Counted from the stretch's first letter, positions 1-21,308 are shown. The stretch: 64,000 bases of DNA from Latrodectus hesperus (GCA_037975125.1 CM075857.1:86908699-86972698), one strand, 5' to 3'. The notes: generated from the sequence alone by a model not told the origin. Numbers and translations are program-made.

Positions 1-3824
<3,824 letters not shown>

Positions 3825-5408
3825 TACACTGCTGGACAATTGCTAAGGACGGATCACAAATTGCAATGTAGCATAACATTAAGCGAGACATGAGGCCTAG
3901 TAGGATAAAATATAGTTGCCACACTGTTCAGACATTAGAAAAAAGAATATTTATTGTTCTGGAAAGTACAAAAGCTGGAAGAAACATCTGAAGAAAAAAA
4001 TGTTCATTTGATGCTGCATACGGAAAAATGGAACAATGCATTTAAAAGTCAGCAGGCATCTTGAAGAAAGGTATCATTACGGGATATGTCCACCGTGGAG
4101 TGTGATGCAACATTCCACATGTCGTATCATACTTTGCACAACATTATCCAGCAGCTATTGAGGCAATTTATTCGATTCCTCTGGGAGTGCTCGGATGAGG
4201 GTGTTCTTGTTTGTCGGAGAATAGTTTCGACCAGCAACTTGCCTCCCCAAAGCGTCCCACACATTTTCAATGGGGTTTAGATCTGGAGAACGTGATGGCC
4301 ATACGAAGCGTTGAATACCCTCGCTGTCTAGACAATCCTGAACAGCGAGTGTTCGGTAACATGTTGCACTGTCGTCCATAAAAACAAATTTATCACCGAC
4401 AGCACCACGGAAAAGACGAACATGAGGAAGTAGAACTTCATTAATGTATCGTTGGCCCGTCAAATTCCCATTCGAAACCACATGTAGCGGCATGCGGCCA
4501 TTGATCATGATGCCGGCCCACACCATGACACTGCATGTCGGATATCGTTCCCTTTCCTTGATATTTTCTGGACGATAAGCAGTACAACTCTCACTCCAGG
4601 TCAGTTGGCGTCTACAATCTGATGGCAGATTAAACCGACTCTAATCTGAGAGATTATTATTATAAGATTACTGAGAGATTTAAATTATTAATATAAAAAT
4701 TACGCATGCCCAGTCCTGTTCAATCCAATTGCGATGCTCACGACACTATTGCAAACGGGCAGTAGGGTGCTGTCTGGTCAATGGGACACGCACAACAGGT
4801 CTGTGGGAGTATAGTCCTCCTCCCCTCAAACGTCTGGCAACAGTTTTTCGGGAGATCTGCTTTCCTGAGACAGCAAGAAACTGATTTGCCACCTGTTGAG
4901 CAGTGGTGCGCCTGTTCCTTTTTGCTGATAGGACGATATATCTGTCTTTGCAGGCGTCGTACTTCTAACACGACCTCCCCCGTGCCGCCTACTACACATT
5001 CCAGTAGTTTTAAATGACTTCCACAGCCGCGAAACAACGCTGTGAGCGATGTTGAGCTCCCTGGCTACATCTGTTATTTTTCGCCCTTCTTCGATCTTTC
5101 CAATAATTCGGCAACGCATAAAATCATCTAAATGAAGTCGGGAAGACCTGCCAAAAATTTCAAGTTCGTCTATTAAATCTTTCCTGTAAGACTTTTACTT
5201 GAAACAACAACTGTCCATACGCTTCAAAACCTTTAAAGCACTTATGAACGCTATCACGTGATGAACAGACGTGGAAAAAATTTGCATACGCATACTTCTT
5301 CTTACTATATCCCGCACTTATTCTAATTTTCCACATTTTGCTTTCTTTCATTTTGTAGTTGCTATGGATGACAGTGTTATCCGTCCTTCGCAATTGTCCA
5401 GCAGTGTA
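3825..5408 (-). mobile_element. Tc1-family DNA transposon, near-complete but dead
   Basis: The outer 28 bp at 3825-3852 and 5381-5408 are inverted copies of each other with one mismatch (the left end starts TACACTGCTGGACAATTGC). Both ends finish in TA, the target dinucleotide that Tc1/mariner elements duplicate. The length, about 1.58 kb from TA to TA, is typical of Tc1 elements (about 1.6 kb). The transposase lies on the minus strand and is broken (see the pseudogene entry). Similarity between the arms appears to continue weakly inward beyond 28 bp. The element can no longer supply its own transposase, but its ends look intact enough that it could have been moved in trans. Confidence 0.93.
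4077..5119 (-). pseudogene. Tc1 transposase pseudogene (HTH + DDE_3)
   Basis: The minus-strand pieces follow the normal order of a Tc1 transposase, an enzyme that binds the terminal repeats and cuts and pastes the element by DDE chemistry. The N-terminal helix-turn-helix is visible from about 5119 (residues MRCRIIGKIEEGRKITDVAR). The frame shifts near 4935 and continues through the second DNA-binding region. The catalytic part carries the FVFMDDSATCYRT region and SPDLNPIENVWDALGR. The end is recognisable at 4077 (HGGHIP then stop). Breaks seen: a frameshift near 4935, TAG at 4746-4748 in place of a Trp codon, an AT-rich insertion of about 50 bp around 4652-4700, TAG at 4641-4643 in the SDESRF region, and TAG at 4155-4157 in place of Gln. 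The frame is open some way upstream of the first ATG, so the ancestral start may lie further out. Function is clearly lost. Confidence 0.93.
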
Positions 5409-5628
5409 ATTATCTTCTCCATACATTTCTCATGTAGTAGAAATAATTACCAATTATTTGGGTGATTTTAACCTTTAATATGATATATATATGTTTGTGT
5501 GACATTCAACATGCACTAACTAATCCATATAATGCAAAATTGAGAGAAATGTAACAAATTGTGCAGAAAGGGATCCTACATTTAATTGAAGTGAAATGAA
5601 AGAAAATCAGCTCTGTTATGTTTAAAAC

Positions 5629-6539
<911 letters not shown>

Positions 6540-7110
6540 CAGAGAAATCTCAAGCGGCTACTGAAGCAATAGCATCGTTGAAGAAATGTAAATTGTATAA
6601 AGTCTTTGAAACAACAGTTTGATAAATGATTTGCTATTGCAGAACACAAAAGTGGTATTGCTGTGGATAGCAGTACATTGCGAGATTAAGGGAAATGAAT
6701 TCAAAGATAATCTGGCAAAGAAAGCATCTGCAATTATCCAAATACCATTTAACATAATACAGCTATAATATAGAAAGAAATCAAGGGAACTTTTTAAAGA
6801 AACTTGAAAACTAGAAATAATGATAAATTTTGGTTTTTGAACCATAATTTTATACCAGAATCGAATAAGGTACTTTTTATTCTTTCCTTTTTTGAACCAC
6901 AAAACTTATATTAGAATCAAATAATCAAATAACAGTTAGTAGCTATGATGAAATTCTTAACTGGTCATGACTCTGCAGGTCTAAGCATCTGTTTCAGTTG
7001 AAACTTTTATATGCAGACATGTATTGCTTTCACCGGTCGATGCTTCTGCGACAGATATTGGGAAGCGAGAGAGCGTTTGCCTTGCTGATTTCTCTGCTTT
7101 CTTCTTTGTA
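6540..7110 (+). pseudogene. Non-LTR retrotransposon remnant, RNase H region
   Basis: Around 6660-6760 the plus strand reads AVHCEIKGNEFKDNLAKKAS, a decayed form of the RNase H end motif found in Jockey/CR1/R1-type LINEs (W-I-P-S-H-C-G-I-x-G-N-E-x-A-D-x-L-A-K-K-A). Just before it, 6545-6580 reads SQAATEAIAS, resembling the DSxAAxEAI segment of the same domain. About 200 bp further on, 6952-6975 reads FLTGHDS, matching the FRMLTGHDC segment after RNase H in the LINE fragment at 55.6 kb. Near 7050-7080 both copies share a GATATTGG..GC stretch. Stops and frame changes separate the pieces, so this is an old dead fragment. Boundaries are approximate and no target-site duplication was found. Confidence 0.72.
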
Positions 7111-8511
7111 TTTCCGTTTTTGTTCTACACTTTATTCTATATTTTTGTTTATTTATTGCTGCCAGCAATTAGAAGTTATAAAAAAAACAATCAGAGAAAG
7201 ATGCTTGTAGTAATTTCTTTAAACTATTTCACTTTGTTGCTGTTGAATATTGCAAAGTACTTTTATGATTGTATGAAAAGTAGTTAAGCGGTCCGCTTGT
7301 AGGTTCTGGACTATGCCATAAAATTTTTAACAGTTCTTAAAATAAAAATAAAAAAATGTCTAATTTTATTTCAATACTTTAGTAATGGAGTACAACACAA
7401 CTCAACAGTAATGACAAAATTATATTTACAGATAAAAACAACAATCAATATATAATTTTGAAAATTACTTTTCAGCTACTCATCTTATGGCAATTGCAGT
7501 TCGATTTTCAGCTTGTAAGAATTTAATGCCATCTGGATAATTGCCCCTAAAAAAGTTTAATAAAGTGTTTTTATTATTGTTCCAAATAATAAACTTAATT
7601 TCTGAAATATCTGAAAGGTAAATCCTGAGAAAACCAGTAGCCAAAAAACCATTTCAGACAGCCATAACAGCGATCGTGGCTTTAAGCAGAGATTGAATAG
7701 CAAGTATATATAGCTGACTATGCAGCTTTAATAATATGCCATATTGTAACGGAAAAAGTAATTGATATATGGTAACAAACAAATCACTAATGAATAGATA
7801 ATGTTAATTGGAGAAAGTTCTAGAAGAAATTTGCCCAGAGCAGCAACCAAACATATTCTATATCAATGAAGATCAGTAACAATATCGTCAACATTTAAAC
7901 ATGCATTATTATGTTGAAGTCTAGTGTTTCATGAGATTCGAATCACGGGACTTAAGCATAACAGAAATGTAACGACTACGTTTCAAGATGCTTTTAATGT
8001 ACACAAAAGATGACCAAAAAGTACACAATCATTTAATATGATGGTCAATATATCTTAGTCAAATTCACACTGGCAATGCATGTTTTCCCCGAATGCCAAC
8101 ATCATTATGTTGAAAAATGATGGCACTATGTCATTCCTTTCTTCAGATTTATTGTTGAACACATTATTGAAACTGTTGCTGTTTGTGATGTACTACTAAG
8201 GATAGTCAAAGTCACTGTCTCTGAGCTGGTTATCCATGCTTTCGAAAACTTCGTCTAACTGCTTGTGCAGATAGTTGTTTCTTGCTCACGATCCTATTTC
8301 TGCATTCTGAATCGTACGGAAGTTGTAGGATGTATTAAAATCTTATAAATAATATGTTTATCTTCTTAATTTCTATGGATAAATTTCCACCAAGAACATG
8401 ATAGAAATCCGTATGACCATCCTAAACTCACCAGTCCATTTTCTGAAAAGAATTAGGCGAGCTCAACTAATGGGAATTGTGAATTTGTGATACGATAAAA
8501 CATAATATTAT

Positions 8512-8513
<2 letters not shown>
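7111..8513. other. Non-coding DNA, slightly GC-richer, nothing recognised
   Basis: The part from about 7620 to 8480 is visibly less AT-rich than its surroundings. No frame, inverted ends or tRNA-like boxes were identified. Confidence 0.4.

Positions 8514-8600
<87 letters not shown>
8514..8600. repeat. (AT)n microsatellite
   Basis: 87 bp of uninterrupted alternating TA. Confidence 0.97.
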
Positions 8601-8602
<2 letters not shown>

Positions 8603-10009
8603 ACCATAAAATATATAAAAAACAATAACTGAAAAAAATAAGAAAAAATAAGTGCAAATAGAAGATTTATGAGAATTAACTCGCAAAAAAGAGATTTTAA
8701 TTTCAGTTTTAGTTTTTAAACAGGAATTGAAATTTCTATTGCATCCATATAGTATAGTGTTAGAGACCAGCCACAATTTCAAAAAATCATAAGTGTTCGT
8801 AAATTAGAAGTTGGTAAAAATGAGACTTAATAATTAAATTTTATTTATACAAATAAATATTTTTTCAAAATAATATATAAAAATTGTTTTCAATATATAT
8901 ATATAATTATGTCAATAAGTAAAACTTACGTGAAAATGTAAAAATGTAGTGAATGAGTCTCTTAAAAATGATGAAAAATTAGTTTTTCACATAATAGATT
9001 GTGTAAGAAAATTTGCTATTATTTTTAGAATTGTTTTTCCCTTTAAATTGTACAAACAAACTGTTTTGAATTATGGAAAACATACTCTGTTTTTTAATAT
9101 TGTATATAGATATCAGAGTTAAACGGCAAAACTTAAAATTTTACATTTGTAAAACCATATTTTCAAAATTCACTATCAAAAAAACAAGTATGAAAACTTA
9201 AATCATAATATAATTTATTACTTTAAATTAATATTTTGTGTTATGAAACATTATATATTTAATAAATTACTTGAAAAAAAGAATAATCATAACATTCCAC
9301 ATCGTTGAATATAATCTTGAAATAAAATATCTTATGGTATGCATAATGAGGGTGCTTACTGTAGTGAAATAAAATAAACGTTGCAATTAATAATTGTGAT
9401 TTCATCGGATTATTAATATTTAAAGACTTCGTTATATGAATTTTAAATAATCATATTCTTTTCCATCTCAATCAAACTTCGAAATATGATCAATAGTTTT
9501 TCTGAAAAAAATATGCTCCACAGTTTTCTATGTGAACTTTTGATTTTTCCGATATACAACTTCTTAATGTCAGTAAATATTTTAAGTTGAGATTATAATG
9601 AATAGTTTCTTTATTAAAATTAAGTTTTTAATTGAGACAATGTATATGATCAGTTACAATAACGTTAAAAACCATTTTTAGACAATATGCTTAAATCTTA
9701 CTTTACTTTAATTTTTACTAAATTTCATTTTACTAATCAATACTTTATTAAATCTCACTTTACTTTAATATTTTATGTATATAAATTCAACATAATAACT
9801 AGAAAAAAATGCTGGAACTTATTAACAGTTTCCTTGTAAATAAAAAACTTAATAATTACTGAACTAATTAAACTTATATTAACTAATTAACTAAGAAATC
9901 TGCATATTAAGCAGTTCAAGATGTATTATAATCTTAAACATTATGGAATATATATGATATGGCTTTCATACCAAAGCACAAAAGCCATCTTTCATTCTTA
10001 ACATAATAT
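8601..10009. other. AT-rich non-coding DNA, nothing recognised
   Basis: Long A/T runs and no gene-like feature. Confidence 0.55.
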
Positions 10010-10400
10010 TTCTGGATTTGGAAGACAACATGTCACGCTTATTTCATTGAAATCCTCTGTCGCTAAGTCTGATAAGTCCATTCCAAATTCAGACACTTGT
10101 TTACTGCGGACACTGCATTCCACGGCTTACTTTTCATGAGAATACAAGGGTTCAGAAAGATAAGAATTCGTTTCTCCAGATGAAATATGCATAAGCTTCG
10201 TAAGGTTACGCTTTGAAGGCTCCTTTCAGACAGTTATCTACGTGTTCTTGTACTTTATGATGTCCAGCAATGTCATTTTTCTTTTCAGATTTATGAATGC
10301 ATTTACTTCTTACTCCATTTTTGGCGGTATTCAGCCATGTCGGAGAATTTATTCTCCATCTTAAGGTATCTACTGGATATGAGACTCAGAATACAAGAAA
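10010..10400. other. GC-richer non-repetitive island
   Basis: This stretch has more C and G than its flanks and no microsatellite. It contains a pyrimidine tract ending in CAG near 10287 and an AAG/GTATCT sequence near 10364, so a short internal exon is formally possible, but nothing in the translation is recognisable. It could equally be regulatory or old repeat DNA. Confidence 0.25.
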
Positions 10401-11101
<701 letters not shown>

Positions 11102-11180
11102 GCAATTAATGTAAATTTTCTTTTTTATTTTATTAATATATTTTTTTTATTTCCAGTGAATGAGTTCTATCTACCTTTAA

Positions 11181-11294
11181 AAAAATAGTATTTAAGCATT
11201 TTTGGTCTGTGAAAAATGTAGGATATCTTTAAAAATATTCTCCTTTCAGAGTCTGTGGCAATTTAATATGTTAAAAACAGTGTCCTTTTAAGCT
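11181..11294 (+). repeat. 114-bp direct repeat, copy 1
   Basis: Base-for-base identical to 11440-11553. The offset between copies is 259 bp. This copy lies upstream of the recognisable transposase remnant and is probably the donor. Confidence 0.95.
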
Positions 11295-11359
11295 GTCTTT
11301 TTTTTCAAAAAATATATTTTGTTGAAAAAATCCTTAATTTTGTACATTTAAAATTCTTA

Positions 11360-12380
11360 GGGGTGAAACCTATAAGAGAATTTCAAAATGACCAAATTGT
11401 GTCATGTAAAGATGCTGACAAAGGTGTAAAAGAAATTGCAAAAATAGTATTTAAGCATTTTTGGTCTGTGAAAAATGTAGGATATCTTTAAAAATATTCT
11501 CCTTTCAGAGTCTGTGGCAATTTAATATGTTAAAAACAGTGTCCTTTTAAGCTAAACATCAGTCCAAATGCTCTGTTTCTAACTTCTTAAAAAATCCAAA
11601 GTGTCAAAGAAAACAAAGACTAGCAGACCTGAAAAATTGAAGAAGCGTGATCAAAGAAAAATCTTTATAGAACTTAAAAAAACGTGTGGAAGCATAGGAA
11701 AAGGATAAGACCCAACTGAAATCACACATGTAACCAGAAGAACAATTTACAACCACATAAAAAGAGAGGATACGTTTATATATAAGAAAAGAAAGCACCA
11801 TATTAAATGGAACGAAAAGCACATTGAGCACTGGCTACAATGGGTGAAAGAACTCTGAATGGACTTCATTTATTTTCTGATGAAAAAATTCAGTTTAGAT
11901 TACCGAGATAGTTATCAATATTATTGACATTGTTTGGGTACATAAGAAGGCAGTTTAATGATTTGGATAGCAGTTGGACAGAATGATCAATCTAGTGTTT
12001 CTGGATGAAAGACAGAAGCATATAGATTATATTCAAATTTTAAATTCAGTGTTTCTTTCCTATGGCGCTGAGGTAGACAGAGAAAGATGGATATTTCCGG
12101 AATATGGATGACCAATGATGTTGTAAATTGGTTTGAAACAAGTAATTTTCCAATTTTGAAATGGCATGCTTAAAGTCCATACCTCAATATTGTTAAAAAT
12201 ATATGATCAGTAACTGTTTGGCGTGTGTACGAATTATCAATATGAATCCTTGATTGAATTTAGAAAAGCTTTGTATTGAGTTTCAGAATTTTTTTTCAAA
12301 CCAAAATTCAACACTTACATAATTCAAAGGCAAGTAGAGTATTTGAAGTAATTAAAGCAAACGGAAGAAAAATTGCTTAG
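11360..12380 (+). pseudogene. Tc1/mariner transposase pseudogene, interrupted
   Basis: A heavily decayed Tc1-type transposase on the plus strand. An N-terminal piece near 11425-11440 reads GVKEIAK. After the 114-bp insertion it resumes with a helix-turn-helix-like NISPNAL segment near 11555. 11720-11860 gives TRRTIYNHIKRED, then KWNEKHIEHWLQWVKE and LHLFSDEKIQF. The catalytic core follows in several frames, including VVNWFETSNFP and SPYLNIVKNI at 12125-12210, where the family normally has the S-P-D-L-N-x-x-E-N region. The C-terminus near 12325-12380 reads SRVFEVIKANGRKIA then stop. Many stops and frame changes make it inactive. No terminal inverted repeats could be assigned. Confidence 0.85.
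11440..11553 (+). repeat. 114-bp direct repeat, copy 2, inside the transposase
   Basis: Identical to 11181-11294. The transposase reading matches the family on both sides (KEIAK before, NISPN after) but not within this segment, so it is an insertion into the transposase that was copied from 259 bp away. Confidence 0.9.
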
Positions 12381-12622
12381 TAACACTACTTTTATTTTCA
12401 TTATTTAGAACCGTCCTTCATCTTTTTTCACACAGTATGATGTGTTTGAAACTAATTTTATTTTGTAATAAGCAAGTAGCTTTTTTTTATTTCATGTTAC
12501 AGTTATAATTATTTGATTGTAAATAAATTTATGAAATTGCTGTATAATTATTTTTTAAAAATTAATTGTTCTTCTCATATTTGAAAAAAAAAACCTAGTG
12601 ACTTGTACTTTTTTCAAGCAGT

Positions 12623-12758
<136 letters not shown>

Positions 12759-12899
12759 CGATTAAGATTATTCATTGCTGCAAGCAGGCTAGCTATAATT
12801 CTGAGAATAATTAGGATTTGTGACTTTTTCTGAAAAACATATGGGGTCAAATGGGGATGGTTTCGTAAAAATTTCGTGGAGCTTAAAAAACTCAGTCAT

Positions 12900-12902
<3 letters not shown>

Positions 12903-12994
<92 letters not shown>
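12903..12994. repeat. (AT)n microsatellite
   Basis: 92 bp of alternating AT, 145 bp after the GT array. Confidence 0.97.
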
Positions 12995-12997
<3 letters not shown>

Positions 12998-15039
12998 CCA
13001 CTGAGGTAGGCTCCACTCAGTTCAAATATGAAGAATGGGTTACGCATCCCACTCGAAACCGCATTCCACTTTTCACTTATTGTTTCAACACATTAGCTCT
13101 ATGTTTTCCATGTATCATATCCACGTATCGTATCCACAATCATGTCATCATGACCTATAGCTACTAGGTATAGGCAAACATTTGAATCGAAGTTCACCTC
13201 TTAGTGATTAAAAACCGCCTATCAATGAGAATAATTACATGTATATAGGAGAATTAACAATTACTTACTGGTGATTCGCCTATTCTATTATGAGGACAAA
13301 AAGTAAAGTACATCATTGTATGTAAGAACACAAATAGCAATTTACCTCACGTGTTACTATAGGAAAACTAGTGTGCTATAAATGTGTTGATTAGTCCAGA
13401 TGATATAAAAACATGGAAAGATTAGGTATAAAGTGTCAACAAGAATTGAACTCTTTACTTTCTGTAAACATTATCTTGAAAAAAGGAATTTTTCCAAATG
13501 ATTCAAATAACTTTAAATCTTCTCAAACTACCAACATAATTTCAGCTCTTTTATCTAAAATCTTTCCTTTTTCCCCGAATAACAATTAGCTTTCCCCATT
13601 CAAGACGTATTTCTCTCCGGTTGTTAATTCTCTGAAACCAAAGACCTGGTTTAGCAAAAGTAAAGGAGGTTAGCAAAAGGAAAGGGAAAATTTTCTGACC
13701 AAATGATGCATTGTCACAAACATGGGAGGAAACGATTGATATTTCTGTTCAATTCTGATAGCTATATTTTTCAACGTTATTTTGAGCTGGAAATATAGCT
13801 GCTGGAATCTTCTAGAACAGTATCTATCAAGAATCTTTGTTTATACAGAATTGGAGTAATTGCTGAACAACATATTATTGCATTCCTGAATAGTCTATAA
13901 ATGTGATCTAGAGTGTACTATAAACTCTGAATTCTGTGAGACAATGTCAATGTCACATGAATTGATGCTCGTTAGAAATTCTGGTGCTTTCCATAATGTT
14001 ATAAGCAGACCACATAGTTGGATATTGTTGTTTCTAATGATGATGCAATACTCGAAACAAATTGGGGAATGATGAAGAATTTACAGAAACAAAAATTCTC
14101 CTTGGGTGATTTTAACTCTAATCATTACCTACTAGGTCCTAGTGTAATTTAATTTGATAGCGATTCCACTAGTGGTTGTTAATCAAACGGTTGACATTCA
14201 AGGCTTAGATAATCTTGGATGATCATTCCCTGGAACATGATGGCAGCAAATGTTTTCTTTCAGCTGCTGTTGACAGTTTATTTTCCTAAATGTAATTGAA
14301 AAATAAAGAATTGAGCACAAAAACCAGTTGTCTTGAATGCAACAATTTTATGTGATATATGAAATGATTATAATACATTAAATTTGACTTCACATATTCC
14401 ATCTGTTATCATTAAAAGTTATTTAACCTTTTAACATACATGACCATATGACCGCTGTCAATTCATTTAATTCAAATCTTAATACACTTAACCTATATTA
14501 CACATTTGTATTGTGCATAGTTCTTTGATAAGTTGAGATACATTAGTAAACAGAAACATGCTTTTACAAAAAATGTTTCAGAAATGGATTAAGAAACAAA
14601 AATCTTTTAGTGTAATATTACTTTTTATTTTAATAATGGTATAGGTTATTATTATTTTGCAATGCTTAACAAAATTTAAGCATTGCACAACAAGTTCTTA
14701 AATTTTAAAGATTGTTTGATTTAGAAATTAATCATATGAAGTAATTATTCTCTTATAAATCTTAATAAAGTAATGCACTATCTTATTTAAATTAACCACA
14801 AGTGTGCACTTAACATTAAGAAACCATAATCCTTTCATGTTTGATTGCTTGTAAAAGGGATAAAGGGCAATTATTTAAATTCATTCTAAATTAGAAAACG
14901 AAATTAAATTCACTTCGGGAAATTAACAATCCATTGACAATAGTTCAATTCAGTGCAAAGCAAAAGAATTTTTTTTAATCTACGTAAACATGAATTTTTC
15001 CTTTTTTTCAGCTAAATCGAATCCCTTTTTATAATCTCG
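12995..15039. other. Non-coding DNA, nothing recognised
   Basis: Composition varies. The parts at about 12995-13200 and 13560-14260 are less AT-rich than average but hold no frame, TIR pair or tRNA-like boxes that I can support. Confidence 0.4.
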
Positions 15040-15290
15040 CCATGGAATTCCTCCAATTTACATAAAGATTTATCTTGAGACGGAAGCTTAGTGGAAATAC
15101 ACTGCGGATTGAATTCGTAATGAAGTGGAGGATCAATCGAACGACAATTCTGAACTCAGTTGGCGTCCAATGCGCTTCTTAGTCTGCATTCGAACTCGCG
15201 TGAAGAAATTCAATCAATGAGTTCTTGAACATCCAATCATTCACGCTCGAACTCTAGATCGAATCCCAGACTGATCTAAAAATGTCTTTA
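15040..15290. other. GC-richer non-repetitive island
   Basis: This block is relatively rich in CG dinucleotides, with several TCGAA/TTCGA motifs. No coding frame was recognised. It is a candidate conserved or regulatory element on composition alone. Confidence 0.25.
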
Positions 15291-15383
15291 TAAGAAAAAT
15301 GATGCAAAAAATCAATTCGGTTACTTGGACCTTGACTGAATCAAATGCCATAGTATTATTATTACTTTATGGCTACATATAAA

Positions 15384-15460
15384 TTTGTATATATATACAT
15401 ATTTATATATATATATGATAGTATTTATGCATATATAAATGTATATATATATATAAGAAA
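15384..15460. repeat. Short interrupted AT repeats
   Basis: Several short alternating AT runs broken by CATATTT, GATAG and GCATATAAAT. They look like a decaying microsatellite, 120 bp before a long AT array. Confidence 0.7.
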
Positions 15461-15578
15461 GCAAAAAATGTGTTGATTAATAGGAAAATATATAAATATA
15501 TTGATTATTAACGTTATATTTCTAGTTAAACAGAAATTTATTTTAAAAAATCTAGAGCAGTAGTAATTTTAAAACTTG

Positions 15579-16555
<977 letters not shown>

Positions 16556-16683
16556 TCCAATTTACAATAATGCTAATAGACTATAATTTACAATTTACTC
16601 TCCAATTTACAATAATTATGTAAATTGAGCCATACATAATTATTGTAAATTCGACTCCAATTTACAATAATTATGTATGGCTC
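16556..16683. repeat. Compact direct/inverted repeat cluster with 25-bp hairpin
   Basis: Arms 16627-16651 and 16659-16683 are perfect 25-bp reverse complements around a 7-base loop. The 23-bp segment 16600-16622 is repeated directly at 16655-16677, and its first part (TCCAATTTACAATAAT) also occurs at 16556-16571. The transcript of either strand would fold into a strong stem. It could be the core of a small foldback element or the product of a template switch. Confidence 0.93.
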
Positions 16684-20105
<3,422 letters not shown>

Positions 20106-20189
20106 ATCAAGCAAACTTAATTGCAAAATATTAATATTAAGCATTTATTTACCACCTGTATATTATTCTGATGATTAATTACAATGAAC

Positions 20190-20560
20190 TATGAACCGAT
20201 GACTATTTGCAAGGTTGGTGCAGGTTGTTCGTAAGAATTTTCGATCAAATTACTGAGTTCAGAAGAGCTGAGTTTTACGAATTCTCTGGATATCTTGGGA
20301 GGTATCCGAAAGGTCAACTCGCATTCGGGCTATTTGTAGTCTCTCTTCCGGAACTTAAGTCAGGGGGACTGGACTCACCCGGAGACTTTTCGGATCAGCA
20401 GCTCAGGCGGAATCTCCCAATCTCTGGTTGCTCCTTTCTTTATAAATATTATTCGACCTCCTCGTCATCAGGCAATCCAGAAACTTCTGGAACACTTCTC
20501 GTAAGTCATTTCTGCGCCACCTGCTTATGGTCGAATAGGTGATTCTCAACCACATGGGAT
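20190..20560 (+). other. GC-richer insert with TATA box and HSE-like motif
   Basis: This stretch is clearly GC-richer than its surroundings. A TATAAATA lies at 20441-20448. A motif of three alternating units (GAA at 20480-20482, TTC at 20485-20487, GAA at 20490-20492) matches the nGAAnnTTCnnGAAn heat-shock element. An open frame runs through most of it but lacks a plausible ATG and resembles nothing known. Options are a solo LTR, a DNA-transposon fragment or a regulatory region. Its ends were not found. Confidence 0.35.
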
Positions 20561-21308
20561 AGTTAGAAAAAAGGTGTTTAAGGAATCGTTAAAAACTCAT
20601 TAAAGAGACACACGATAGGTGATTTTGATTTCCTACAGACGGATTAATTTTTCTGTGGAGAATTTAATGCCCCTTCTTGGGATATTTTCTGTCGTTCCCA
20701 CGGTATCGCGAACGAACCACTTTTCATGAATGTATTCTGGTATCAGTTAGTTACGAGGCTATCTGGGAAATCAATCTCTTTGACAGTGTAAATCTCCAAA
20801 GGACGCAGGATATTTGGGGTTAGGAAGGCAATAACTTGGAAATTTTAATATGTGTGTGTGTGCGGGCATGTGTGGGGGGTGGATATGTGTGTGTTATATG
20901 CCACAAACGCCGTTTGTTGTTGTTGCACCAAAACTACCAAGCATAGAGCCGATATAAGTGAACACGATGGATCTTAGGTTGAGTCAGGATGCGAGTTCGC
21001 TAGAATAGCAAGAATGCCCTCTAACCAACAAAGTCACTGCAGCTACGATAGAAAAAAGATAAAATGATTTTGAAGAGCGATTCAGTTAAAAGTAAATAAA
21101 AATATTTTCTTTTACACTTATAAAAGACATTTAAAATGCGGCATTTCAAATAGCTGCGATGACTTCACTTTTGCCTACATGTGATGACTTTATTAGTAGA
21201 TTTTGAACAATGTAGCTCCTTTTCTCTTGAATAAATTCAAACTCAAAATTTTGGTTTAGTTCTAACAAGTAAATGAATAAAATCAGGACTAGAAAAGACA
21301 GGCACCTT
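20561..21308. other. Non-coding DNA, nothing recognised
   Basis: Contains a short GT-rich patch near 20850-20895. No gene or element could be supported. Confidence 0.45.

Noticed and set aside
7930..7960. GATTCGAATC resembling a polymerase III B box near 7.94 kb
   Set aside because: No matching A box at the right distance and no tRNA fold or SINE body.
10287..10370. Possible internal exon between a pyrimidine-AG and an AAG/GTATCT
   Set aside because: Such splice-like words are frequent by chance and the translation is not recognisable.
20207..20542. 111-codon frame in the GC-richer insert
   Set aside because: It starts at TTG, no plausible ATG gives a sensible protein, and no motif is recognised. 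Annotated as an insert, not a gene.
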